DNA of 64,000 bases, taken from contig JAOZID010000010.1 of the NCBI GenBank assembly GCA_026014465.1, positions 588,288-652,287 of the forward strand, written 5' to 3'. This DNA is from Candidatus Bathyarchaeota archaeon (GTDB taxonomy: Archaea > Thermoproteota > Bathyarchaeia > Bathyarchaeales > Bathycorpusculaceae). The notes under the pieces are model-generated. The model did not search any database. It saw nothing but the letters and a program-made list of their open reading frames with translations, and had not been told where the DNA came from. Shown in pieces: positions 17,734 through 24,782 of this stretch. Within the stretch, counting starts at the first letter, position 1. Each line of letters begins with the position of its first letter. The position numbers and the translations under genes are program-made.

Positions 17734-17956
17734 CTATGCTCAGCTCTTGGAGCAGTTCTTTGTAGCTGAGGGTACGGTTTTCTTTCACGTCTTTTTGGCT
17801 GGCTTTAATGCTTCTCACCAAACTGTCGTCGCTTAAAACATCTAAAGTCTCCCTAAGCTCCTCCACTGCAACACGCAACCTAGGAAGCTCATCCGCAATA
17901 ACCCGAAGATTCTTCTTATCCTCATCCGTAAAAACTGCTTCAACCAACACAGTCAC
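17717..17956 (-). CDS. Antitoxin partner of RelE-type toxin
   Basis: This 79-residue protein starts with GTG at 17956. It is a predicted long amphipathic helix (DEDKKNLRVIADELPRLRVA then VEELRETLDVLSDD) followed by a C-terminal part (RTLSYKELLQELSIDEKDL) that would wrap the toxin, as in RelB/Phd-like antitoxins. No classic ribbon-helix-helix DNA-binding motif is obvious. Identification rests on size, order and the 17-bp overlap with the RelE-type gene. Confidence 0.75.
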   Translation of the reverse strand: MTVLVEAVFTDEDKKNLRVIADELPRLRVAVEELRETLDVLSDDSLVRSIKASQKDVKENRTLSYKELLQELSIDEKDL

Positions 17957-18022
17957 CAGTTATGCAATGTACTATCTGAATAGCATCGAGTATTAAAATT
18001 TCCCCATCAACAAAGAGTTTTG

Positions 18023-18143
18023 TGGTGCTACGGGCAGGATTCGAACCTGCGAACCCCTGCGGGAAAGGATTTCCCATCGGGCGCCTAAAGTCAAAGCGTC
18101 GATCTTGAGTCCTTCACCTTTGACCTGGCTTGGTTACCGTAGC
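18023..18143 (-). tRNA. tRNA-Leu (CAA) with 33-nt BHB intron, CCA encoded
   Basis: The acceptor stem is GCTACGG/CCGTAGC, discriminator A, with encoded CCA (18023-18025). The D arm is ACC...GGT, the anticodon stem AAGGA/TCCTT, the long variable arm CCC-GCA-GGG (class II), and the T arm GCAGG-TTCGAAT-CCTGC. Anticodon CAA is at 18105-18107. The intron is 18071-18103, after position 37: the exon CTCA pairs with intron TGGG, bulges AGA and AAA are each cut after the second base, and the inner helix is TCG/CGA. The mature length is 88 nt, normal for tRNA-Leu. The splicing enzyme EndA is coded at 52948-53502. Confidence 0.95.
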
Positions 18144-18237
18144 CCATTGTGTTGTTGGGTACAGACTTTTGTTTTTGTGGCTTATTAACTATTTGCCGCG
18201 GCTTTATCGGGTTGGTCGGCTGTTTTTGGTGGTGGAT

Positions 18238-20019
18238 TTAGGGGAGGGTTTGTTTTAGTTGGTCTGTGAAGGTTTTGAAGCGGTTTATGCCTTGTTGCCA
18301 GAAGGTTGGGGCGGTGATGTCAAGGTCGAGGTGGTTTGCGATTTGTTTGGGGGATTTGCTGCTGCCTGCGCTTAGGGCTTTTTTGAGTTTGGGAACCAAA
18401 GCCGCGCCGTGTTGGAGGTATTTTTCGTATAGGGCGTAGACGAAGAGCTGCGCATAGATGTAGGGGTAGTTGTAGTAGCGGTAGTTTGCCATGTAGTAGT
18501 GGGGTTTCATGGTCCATTCGGCGGGCATTTCGGGGAGCCATTTTACGGCGTCTTTGAAGATGTTGTCGCGCGCAGTTGTCCAGTGGCGGCAAATGGTGGA
18601 GTAGTCTAGGTACTCTGCGTTTTTGATGCTTTGGTAGAGTGCCTGTTCGAATCGTACGCGGGCGCAGACTTGGAAAATTACTTGTCCTGCCTCATCCAAA
18701 ACCAGGCACAAAACGGCTCTGCGCTGCGCATCTGATGTTGCTTGGGATAAGAGCAAATCCGTTAGCAACAGCTCGCCAAAAATTGAAGCCGTCTCCGCCA
18801 CCACTGAAGGCATGCCCATGTTTAATGGGGTCTGGCTGCGCTGCGCGTAATAGTCATGCGTTGCGTGCCCCAACTCATGCGCCAACGTATACACATCACC
18901 TAACGAACCCGTAAAATTATCCAGTATAAACGCGGATTTGCCTCGATACCATGATGCACAGAAGGCGCCGTTGCGTTTTCCAAAGCGCGGCGAGACGTCG
19001 ATGTGGCGTTTCTCGAACATGTCTATTGCTGCTGTGGCGTATTTTTCGTCAAAGCGTTGGTAGGCTTGGGTGACAAGTTGCTGGGCATCTTCAAATGAGA
19101 ATTCCTGTTTGAGCGCGTCGGGTAGGGGCGCGTTGATGTCGTGGTTTCCCAAGACGGGCAGGTTTAGGAGTTTGGCTTTGAGTTGGAGGTATTCTTGGAA
19201 TATGGGGGCGTTGGTTTCGACGGTTTGGAGCAGGTTGTCAATTATGTTTTGTTCGGTGTCGTTGCTTATTAAGCTGGACTGCATGGGGGAGGCGTATTTG
19301 CGGCGTTTGGACGTGTTGACCCAGTCGTTGCAGATGTTACGAAGCGCCGCCGCAAAGAGTTCCCCGTCTTTGCCCAGCAAGCCGTAGATGGCGCGGTTTG
19401 CGGATTCGCGTGTTTGCCTATCAGGATGCGACAAAAGCCCGTTGGCTTCGCCGTAGCTGAGCTGTTTTTGTTCGCCCAGAACTGTTACGGTGAAGGTGCG
19501 GGTGTTGAGCCATTTGCCCTGAAGTTCCTCCCAGGCGTCGACTCCGAACTGGTCTTTTTCGATTATGAGTTGCTCTTCAACTTCGCTTAGCTGATGCGGC
19601 ACCCTGCGCAAAACACGCTCCAGCATGTGCTGATACGCAGAAAGTTCGGGCTGGTTTGGGAGGTTAGGGTTGTCGCTGAGGGCTTTGCCAAGTTCTAACG
19701 AGAAAAACGCTAGTTGCTGGCTTAGTTGTGCGGTTAATTTGCCAACCCAGTCGTGTAGGGTTTGTGTTTGGGGGGAAGTCATGTCTGCCGCAAACGATAG
19801 TCCCGCATATAAGGAGAGGTCTTGGAGTTTTTCTTTGAACACTTCGAATTCGCGCAGGCACCATAGCAGTTGAGCGGGCGTGTAGGTGCTTATTTTTCCG
19901 CGGTGTTTTTCCTCGAACGCGTCAGCTAAAGCGCTAACGTTTTGGCGGGCTTGCTCTATGGAAGGGTCAGATATGCAAGGGAAGATTTCAGTTAGGTTCC
20001 AGGTGGTTGGGTTGGACAA
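18238..20019 (-). CDS. pepF: Oligoendopeptidase F (M3 family)
   Basis: This 593-residue zinc metallopeptidase has the M3 active site LAHELGHATHDYYAQ (HExxH with the following helix) at about residue 378 and the downstream Glu in MPSVVAETASIFGELLL as third metal ligand. The N-terminal helical lobe (WNLTEIFPCISDPSI onward) and C-terminal KPHYYMANYRYYNYPYIYAQ match the PepF type, as does the length of about 600. It lacks a signal peptide, so it should trim short peptides in the cytoplasm. The gene is alone, downstream of a divergent small membrane protein and upstream of tRNA-Leu on the same strand. Confidence 0.95.
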   Translation of the reverse strand: MSNPTTWNLTEIFPCISDPSIEQARQNVSALADAFEEKHRGKISTYTPAQLLWCLREFEVFKEKLQDLSLYAGLSFAADMTSPQTQTLHDWVGKLTAQLSQQLAFFSLELGKALSDNPNLPNQPELSAYQHMLERVLRRVPHQLSEVEEQLIIEKDQFGVDAWEELQGKWLNTRTFTVTVLGEQKQLSYGEANGLLSHPDRQTRESANRAIYGLLGKDGELFAAALRNICNDWVNTSKRRKYASPMQSSLISNDTEQNIIDNLLQTVETNAPIFQEYLQLKAKLLNLPVLGNHDINAPLPDALKQEFSFEDAQQLVTQAYQRFDEKYATAAIDMFEKRHIDVSPRFGKRNGAFCASWYRGKSAFILDNFTGSLGDVYTLAHELGHATHDYYAQRSQTPLNMGMPSVVAETASIFGELLLTDLLLSQATSDAQRRAVLCLVLDEAGQVIFQVCARVRFEQALYQSIKNAEYLDYSTICRHWTTARDNIFKDAVKWLPEMPAEWTMKPHYYMANYRYYNYPYIYAQLFVYALYEKYLQHGAALVPKLKKALSAGSSKSPKQIANHLDLDITAPTFWQQGINRFKTFTDQLKQTLP

Positions 20020-20162
20020 TGGTTTTCGCCGTTTAGAAATGGGGTTGCGGGTTATTGTGTTTTACTTTTTGTTTGCGTGGCGGGTTTATGGCAAAGCATA
20101 AGTATTCACGCATGCAAAGGTTTGAAGCAGAGATCAGCAGGTAAGTGAGGTGAATTTTCTAA

Positions 20163-20501
20163 ATGATGATTATACCCTTGGACTTGATGAGCGACTTGTT
20201 CGGGTACATTACAGGCAGCTTAGGCGGAATACCCACCATAGCAGTCATGGCAATCCCGTTGGTTGTCGGCTTAATCATTGGTTACCTAATTAAGAAAGTC
20301 CTGAAATGGGCCATCATCGCAGCAGTCATCGTTGCGGTCATCGCATACTTTGGATTCTTCGGAATAACCTTTGCCACACTACAGAGCCTAATAGACGAGT
20401 ATGGACCAATGGCAGCACAAGGAGCCATACTACTCTTTGGCATGCTACCGCTTGGAATAGGATTTGTAATAGGGTTGATACTGGGCTTCATATTCGGGTA
20501 A
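20163..20501 (+). CDS. Small membrane protein, unknown
   Basis: This 112-residue protein is almost entirely hydrophobic, with three predicted helices: TIAVMAIPLVVGLIIGYLIK, WAIIAAVIVAVIAYFGFFGI and LLFGMLPLGIGFVIGLILGF. A short amphipathic N terminus and a single loop between helices two and three (LQSLIDEYGPMAA) are the only polar parts. The ending GLILGFIFG at the stop recalls holin-like or glycine-zipper channel proteins, but I recognise no family. A ribosome site (AAGTGAGGTG) lies upstream. It has no operon partner, being convergent with the superoxide reductase gene. Confidence 0.65.
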   Translation: MMIIPLDLMSDLFGYITGSLGGIPTIAVMAIPLVVGLIIGYLIKKVLKWAIIAAVIVAVIAYFGFFGITFATLQSLIDEYGPMAAQGAILLFGMLPLGIGFVIGLILGFIFG

Positions 20502-20618
20502 ACCCTCAACTTTCCTTCTTTCTTAAAACAAAAATTTTTCCGTGCAGACACGCCCCAGTAAATCAAAGCAGTTTTGTTGAAAAAAGGGTTAAAAATAGAA
20601 AGGGAAGCTTTTGCTGGG

Positions 20619-21008
20619 TTAGAGTTTAATGGCTTTTGATGATTCCCAGAGTCCGTGGATGTTGCACATGGAAACAGCGATGAGGGTGCCGGGTTTGCTT
20701 GTTTTGAACCAGGTGGCGACTTTGTGGTTGGTGTAGATGGTGCTGGTGTTTGGTCCTTGGGCGGAGGCTCCGTGGGCGTTGAATTCGTAGCGGCCGATTT
20801 GCTGGGGGAATTTTTCTCCTTCAGCTTGGAAGTATACGCTAATCCAGTTTATGTGGTGCTCGGTGGTGTTGGGGTGGGCGATTTCTTTGCCTATGCTGAC
20901 GGTGACTTCTACGAACTCGTCCGCTTTGACGGTGTCGGGGCAGTCGATTACGGGTACGTGCTTCTCAGTTTTCCAGTCAGATTCTTGTACTAATTCTCCA
21001 ATTTTCAT
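20619..21008 (-). CDS. sor: Superoxide reductase (class II, neelaredoxin type)
   Basis: The start is ATG 21008, 11 nt after a GGAGG site; the GTG at 21020 lies within that site. The product of 129 residues shows the non-haem iron centre ligands: His in EKHVPVI, His residues in HPNTTEHHI and Cys plus His in CNIHGLW near the C terminus, with the catalytic Glu/Lys in the WKTEKHVP loop. There is no N-terminal rubredoxin-like domain, hence class II. It reduces superoxide to peroxide without releasing oxygen, which fits an anaerobe. A TATA-like sequence (GATATATACGG, minus strand, about 21103-21113) lies upstream. Confidence 0.95.
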   Translation of the reverse strand: MKIGELVQESDWKTEKHVPVIDCPDTVKADEFVEVTVSIGKEIAHPNTTEHHINWISVYFQAEGEKFPQQIGRYEFNAHGASAQGPNTSTIYTNHKVATWFKTSKPGTLIAVSMCNIHGLWESSKAIKL

Positions 21009-21249
21009 GAACGTTTTCACCTCCTACGGTGAACCTTGTTTAGGTGCCTACAAACAATGATACAGGCTACGACGCCTTCCATTGAAGAAAGGCTTCACAC
21101 CGTATATATCGGGTTTCTTTGCATAAAAAGGATTGCACAGACAACTCTAGGTGTCACCTGATGGATGGAGGTTTAGGGTTTTGCTGTGGAAATGGTGTTC
21201 AGATGCATTGTTCACCCAAGTTGGGGTTTTATGGTCAATAGTGCAGGTT

Positions 21250-21290
21250 TTCATAATTTTTATGAACGCATATCAAATATGTTTATATTA
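21250..21290 (+). promoter_or_regulatory. Palindromic operator and TATA box of small-protein locus A
   Basis: The 17-bp palindrome TTCATA-ATTTT-TATGAA lies at 21250-21266 and TATA box TTTATATTA at 21282-21290, exactly 15 bp apart. The same pair with the same 15-bp spacing occurs at locus B (32771-32811), and flanking bases such as GTGCAG before the palindrome and TAGACA after the TATA box are also shared. A site just upstream of a TATA box is where archaeal activators bind. The regulator is unknown. Confidence 0.7.
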
Positions 21291-21330
21291 AAGTAGACAG
21301 TAGGTGAAGTATGAAAAAGAGTTGGTTGAT

Positions 21331-21432
21331 ATGACAACAGAAATGATGTGTAGATTCAAGGAATATGTAGAAAAGAGCGGAATGGACTGGATGGAACCAG
21401 GTCTGTGTGAAGCCGAAGCGGAGGCGTTCTAA
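21331..21432 (+). CDS. Small protein of paired cassette (locus A, 33 aa)
   Basis: The ORF reads MTTEMMCRFKEYVEKSGMDW then a short C terminus containing EPGLCEAEAEAF. It aligns without gaps over 27 residues to the 30-residue ORF at 32633-32725, sharing MT-x-EM, F-x-EY, SG, WM and GL-x-E. Codons differ at synonymous sites (for example Ser AGC versus TCA, Gly GGT versus GGC), which supports coding. The last codons contain GGAGGCG, which serves as ribosome site for the next ORF, again as in locus B. No family was recognised. It is an amphipathic helix with one Cys in the helix and one near the end. Confidence 0.72.
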   Translation: MTTEMMCRFKEYVEKSGMDWMEPGLCEAEAEAF

Positions 21433-21609
21433 GTGTTTGTGGGCGTAGCCGCATCAGTGTTGGCTTCAAGTTTTGGTTCTGCAGCGACGGGTAAAGAGCT
21501 CTTCAGGTTCACCAATACAATCAACTCAAATAATCATCTTTACATTTCATCGCTTCAAAAAATCAAGCCCCTCAAAAGACTAAACATCACAGCAAAGGAG
21601 GTCGCCTAA
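21433..21609 (+). CDS. Small membrane-type protein of paired cassette (locus A, 58 aa)
   Basis: GTG at 21433 follows the stop of the 33-aa ORF directly and is preceded by GGAGG at 8-nt spacing. The N terminus is hydrophobic and small-residue-rich (FVGVAASVLASSFGSAATG), long enough for one membrane helix. A basic tail (SLQKIKPLKRLNITAKEVA) follows. Locus B has a 38-aa ORF at the same place with a similar hydrophobic start (GTIFIAVLGTASLLFS). Sequence similarity between the two is weak; conservation of position, coupling and topology is the evidence. Function is unknown. Confidence 0.6.
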   Translation: MFVGVAASVLASSFGSAATGKELFRFTNTINSNNHLYISSLQKIKPLKRLNITAKEVA

Positions 21610-21610
21610 A

Positions 21611-21745
21611 ATACAAGCATTAGTACTGCCCAGAAAGAAATGCAACTACTGCAACTCATGGACAAGCCACAGCGTCGATGGCAAAGTATGCCTAACATGC
21701 GGAACAGGGCAAACAGAAAAAATCGCGGAGATCCAAAGCCAATGA
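21611..21745 (+). CDS. Small zinc-ribbon protein with probable AUA start (44 aa)
   Basis: The frame from 21611 encodes a 44-residue protein with a clear zinc ribbon: KCNYCNSW then VCLTCGTG (two CxxC pairs). No ATG, GTG or TTG lies upstream of the first Cys. The context AAAGGAGG-TCGCCTAAA-ATA places ATA 9 nt after a strong ribosome site, matching AGGAGG-CTCTCTAAA-ATG of the second ORF in locus B. ATA is therefore the likely start; CTG at 21626 is the alternative. The stop overlaps the ATG of the next gene (ATGA). It may bind RNA, DNA or protein. Confidence 0.55.
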   Translation: MQALVLPRKKCNYCNSWTSHSVDGKVCLTCGTGQTEKIAEIQSQ

Positions 21746-22077
21746 TCAAAGAAGAACTGCCGTTTTGTGATGAATGCGGCAAACAGTTAACCGCGTGGAC
21801 CACCCAAGAAGCCTTAAGCTCTGATTGGGGCGGATGGCCTGACTGGAAAACCGCGCAAAAACATTACTGCAAAAGCTGCCACGACCAAATCGTAGAAGAA
21901 TGGGAAAAAGACGCAGATTTCCCCGCATGTGGTCTTTGCGAAACATACCCCTGCAAACAAGGACTCGCCTGCTGGGACGACCGATGCTCCCCCATCGAAA
22001 AAATCTCACACAAAAACTTCTTTGGCGAACTAGCAGCAAAACCCACAATCAGGCAAGTTGCAACAGTTCGCATCTAA
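21742..22077 (+). CDS. Cys-rich zinc-binding protein (111 aa)
   Basis: ATG 21742 overlaps the stop of the preceding zinc-ribbon ORF, so it is translationally coupled. A longer frame to 21640 would run through that ORF and is unlikely. The protein has CxxC pairs in FCDECGKQLTAW and YCKSCHDQIVEEW, then a second cluster ACGLCETYPCKQGLACWDDR with four Cys. The spacing suggests two zinc sites. The middle is Trp-rich (SSDWGGWPDWKTAQ). It is the last gene of the locus A operon. No known family was recognised; an adaptor or nucleic-acid-binding role is possible. Confidence 0.65.
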   Translation: MIKEELPFCDECGKQLTAWTTQEALSSDWGGWPDWKTAQKHYCKSCHDQIVEEWEKDADFPACGLCETYPCKQGLACWDDRCSPIEKISHKNFFGELAAKPTIRQVATVRI

Positions 22078-22173
22078 CCCCCAATTTTTAAACAGCCAAA
22101 CCTTAGGCGGCGTTTAGCCGTCAGCAACCCTAATTTTTGGAGTCTGTTTTGCAGTTTTTCTTTTTGCATTTGT

Positions 22174-22578
22174 TTATGTTGAGAGTTTGAAGCAGTATCG
22201 GGGCCATTGGGGCCAGTTTTGGGTGGTGTTGCAGCTTTGGAAGTCGATTTGTAGTTGCATGCCGATTTTTAGTTGCTCGGGTGCTACGTTGGATATCATG
22301 CCTGGGATTTTTAGACCGTTTTCGAGTTGTATGATGCCGACGGTGTAAGGGGTTATATCTTGGAATTGCGCTGGGGCTACGTGTATGGTGGTGTAGGTTA
22401 ATAGTTTGCCTTTTCCGCTGATTTGTATCCATTGGAAGGTTTGGTTGTAGCAGTTGTCACATAGGGGTCTTGGGGGCAGGTGGAGTTTGCCGCATTTTTG
22501 GCATTTGCCTGCCATGAGTTTTTGCTGCGCGAGGAACTTGTAGAACTGCTCGATTGTGAAGGCTTCTTGGGTGCTCAT
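22174..22578 (-). CDS. DUF35 zinc-ribbon/OB-fold protein, thiolase partner
   Basis: This 134-residue protein has an N-terminal helix (TIEQFYKFLAQQKLMAGKC), a zinc ribbon CQKCGKLHLPPRPLCDNC (CxxC...CxxC), and an OB fold (GKGKLLTYTTIHVAP onward). This is DUF35/COG1545, which in archaea bridges acetoacetyl-CoA thiolase and HMG-CoA synthase and lets the unfavourable thiolase product pass on. It overlaps the thiolase gene by 4 bp. HMG-CoA synthase, the usual third member, is not adjacent. It most likely acts in the mevalonate route to isoprenoid lipids. Confidence 0.92.
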   Translation of the reverse strand: MSTQEAFTIEQFYKFLAQQKLMAGKCQKCGKLHLPPRPLCDNCYNQTFQWIQISGKGKLLTYTTIHVAPAQFQDITPYTVGIIQLENGLKIPGMISNVAPEQLKIGMQLQIDFQSCNTTQNWPQWPRYCFKLST

Positions 22579-23753
22579 TGTAGGTTGCTCCTGTAAACGT
22601 GCACGGTTGCCGTGGCTCCTGAACCGCCAACATTATGGGTTAAGCCGACCTTTGCGTTTTTGATTTGGCGTTGCTTGGCTTGCCCGGTTAGTTGCAGGTA
22701 GATTTCGTAGGCTTGTGCGGTTCCTGTGGCGCCAACAGGGTGACCTTTGGCTTTTAAGCCGCCGCTGGTGTTAACTGGTAGTTTGCCTCCAAGGCGGGTT
22801 TCGCCGCTGTCGATTAGTTCGCCGCTCTTGCCTGTGGGGCAAAAACCCAAATCCTCGTAAGCCATCAACTCGGCAAAGGTAAAGCAGTCATGCACTTCAG
22901 CGACCTGTACCTGTTGGGGCTGCACCTGTGCCAGGTCATACGCGGTTTTTGCTGCTGTTTTGGTTGCTTGCAGACTGGTTAGGCTTTTGCGTTCGTACAA
23001 GCCAATGGTGTCGCTTGCTTGACCTGACCCCACAATGTGCACGGGGTTGTCGGTGTACTTGCTTGCCAGCTCGGGCTTGGTAAGTATGACGCAGCTTGCG
23101 CCGTCGGTAATCAACGAGCAATCATAGAGTTTGAGGGGCCAAGCAACCATTTTTGAAGCCATGACCTTTTCAAGCGGGACTTCTTTTTGCATGTGGGCTT
23201 TGGGGTTAAGGCTTCCGTGGTAATGGTTTTTGACGGCGACTTTTGCCATGTGCTCTTGGGTGGTGCCGTAAGCGTTCATGTGTGCATTCGCCATAAGCGC
23301 AAAGAGACCAGGGAAGGTTATGCCGTGCCATTGCTCAAAGGGGTAGTCGGAAGCCATTGCCAGGTATTCGGTGACTTCGGAGGTGGTTCGGTGGGTCATT
23401 TTTTCGACTCCGCCTACCATGACGGTGTCAGCTAAGCCTGAGAGTACGGCGTAGATGCCTGAGCGTAGGGCGGCGCCGCTGGATGCGCATGCGGCTTCGG
23501 TTCGGGTGGCGGGGATGCCGGTGAGTCCTGCCCAGTCTGCCATGGCTGAACCTGTGTGTCCTTGGTGTTCGTAGGCTTCGCCCATGTGACCGATGAAGAG
23601 GGCTTTGAGGTCTTGTTTGGGGTCAAGTTTGGGGCAACGGTCAAAAGCTTCTTTGGCGGCGCCTGCAAAAATTTCTCTGGCGTATGAGCCTTCGTGTTTG
23701 CCAAACTGTGACAAACCTGCACTGATTATCGAAACAAGGGGCTTTCCATTCAA
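22575..23753 (-). CDS. Acetyl-CoA C-acetyltransferase (thiolase, archaeal type)
   Basis: This 392-residue thiolase-superfamily protein has catalytic Cys in TEAACASSGAALRSG (about residue 88), a conserved GGLKAKGHPVGATGTAQA stretch with the active-site His, and the final GLTHNVGGSG. The type is the archaeal SCP2-like thiolase that pairs with DUF35. It starts with TTG at 23753 and is followed, with a 4-bp overlap, by the DUF35 gene. The expected reaction is condensation of two acetyl-CoA to acetoacetyl-CoA. A degradative thiolase role cannot be ruled out because HMG-CoA synthase is not beside it. Confidence 0.92.
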   Translation of the reverse strand: MNGKPLVSIISAGLSQFGKHEGSYAREIFAGAAKEAFDRCPKLDPKQDLKALFIGHMGEAYEHQGHTGSAMADWAGLTGIPATRTEAACASSGAALRSGIYAVLSGLADTVMVGGVEKMTHRTTSEVTEYLAMASDYPFEQWHGITFPGLFALMANAHMNAYGTTQEHMAKVAVKNHYHGSLNPKAHMQKEVPLEKVMASKMVAWPLKLYDCSLITDGASCVILTKPELASKYTDNPVHIVGSGQASDTIGLYERKSLTSLQATKTAAKTAYDLAQVQPQQVQVAEVHDCFTFAELMAYEDLGFCPTGKSGELIDSGETRLGGKLPVNTSGGLKAKGHPVGATGTAQAYEIYLQLTGQAKQRQIKNAKVGLTHNVGGSGATATVHVYRSNLQ

Positions 23754-24010
23754 ACTAACAGTTCCCTTCCATTACTTTTTAGGTCTGGTGAGGTTTAAAG
23801 ACTATGCAAAGTAGCTTTCCAAGTCTAAAGCTTTTACGCTTCAACAGGAAAACGGGGCAGTCCAGCAAAGAAAAGGAGCCCACCAAGGCAGTTTAAGAGG
23901 CAAACCTGCAGCAGTTCAGCACAAAAACGCATCAACGGACAAAGATGGGAAACCTGCGAAAAGCTTAACTGCATAACCTGTACATTGTAGGAGAATTGGG
24001 GAGACGCAAA

Positions 24011-24730
24011 ATGTATCCTGATTCAAATGGTTCAGCCTTTGAAACAAACAAGATTATCGGTGGAATCGGAGCGCTCCTAACAGCCATCGGGTCTTTTTTG
24101 CCGCTCCAAGAAGCCATGGGAATCATCGCCGTAATAGGCTTAATACTTGTCCTCATTTCAATGCGGGGTTTATCGATAACCTTCAACAACGAGTGCATCT
24201 ACCGAAACGCGCTCTACGGAACCATCTTTGGCGTCATCGCAACAGGCATCGGCGTAGCCTTAGTATCCGTCCTGCTCGCCGTGTTTACCGGCGGACACAT
24301 TGCGCCATTTGGCATTTTAATTAGCATCGCAGCAGCCATATTAGGGCTCATCGTGATTTTCATATTCTTTCTAGTTGAAGCCATATTCTACAAGCAAGCA
24401 TTCGCTTTACTTGCAGGCAAATCAGGGGAAGGCATATTTCGCACGGGCGGATTACTGCTGCTCATAGGCGCAGTCCTAACAATAGTGTTTGTAGGCTTCG
24501 TGCTCTTGTTCGTTGCATGGCTAATAATTGCTGTAGGCTTCCTCTCCATGAAAACCCCCATACACATCCAAAACACCACCCACGTCGCCAAAGCCCCGCC
24601 GCCACCTCCACAGCCATCTGCCACAATCCCGCCTGCTGGAGAGAAAAAATTCTGCACTGACTGCGGCACAGAAAACCAATCAGACGCAATCTTTTGCGTA
24701 CACTGCGGAAAAAAACTAAAAGACAAATAG
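24011..24730 (+). CDS. DUF996-like membrane protein with C-terminal zinc ribbon
   Basis: The start is ATG 24011 behind GGGGAG (TTG 23996 is possible but would include the ribosome site). The protein has 239 residues. About six membrane helices come first (IIGGIGALLTAIGSFLPL; IIAVIGLILVLISMRGL; and others), then a Pro-rich linker (KAPPPPPQPSATIPP) and a C-terminal zinc ribbon KFCTDCGTENQSDAIFCVHC (two CxxC). It is related to the membrane protein at 15030 through the FYKQAFALLAGKS region. The cytoplasmic ribbon may dock a partner. The function of DUF996 is unknown. Confidence 0.75.
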   Translation: MYPDSNGSAFETNKIIGGIGALLTAIGSFLPLQEAMGIIAVIGLILVLISMRGLSITFNNECIYRNALYGTIFGVIATGIGVALVSVLLAVFTGGHIAPFGILISIAAAILGLIVIFIFFLVEAIFYKQAFALLAGKSGEGIFRTGGLLLLIGAVLTIVFVGFVLLFVAWLIIAVGFLSMKTPIHIQNTTHVAKAPPPPPQPSATIPPAGEKKFCTDCGTENQSDAIFCVHCGKKLKDK

Positions 24731-24782
24731 CTACTCAGTTAACGCATAGCTACAGCAACATCTTGTTAGAGGGGTCTTTGCG

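Noticed and set aside
21640-21741. N-terminal extension of the Cys-rich protein
   Set aside because: The overlapping frame shows a clean zinc ribbon and ends with ATGA at the better start 21742.
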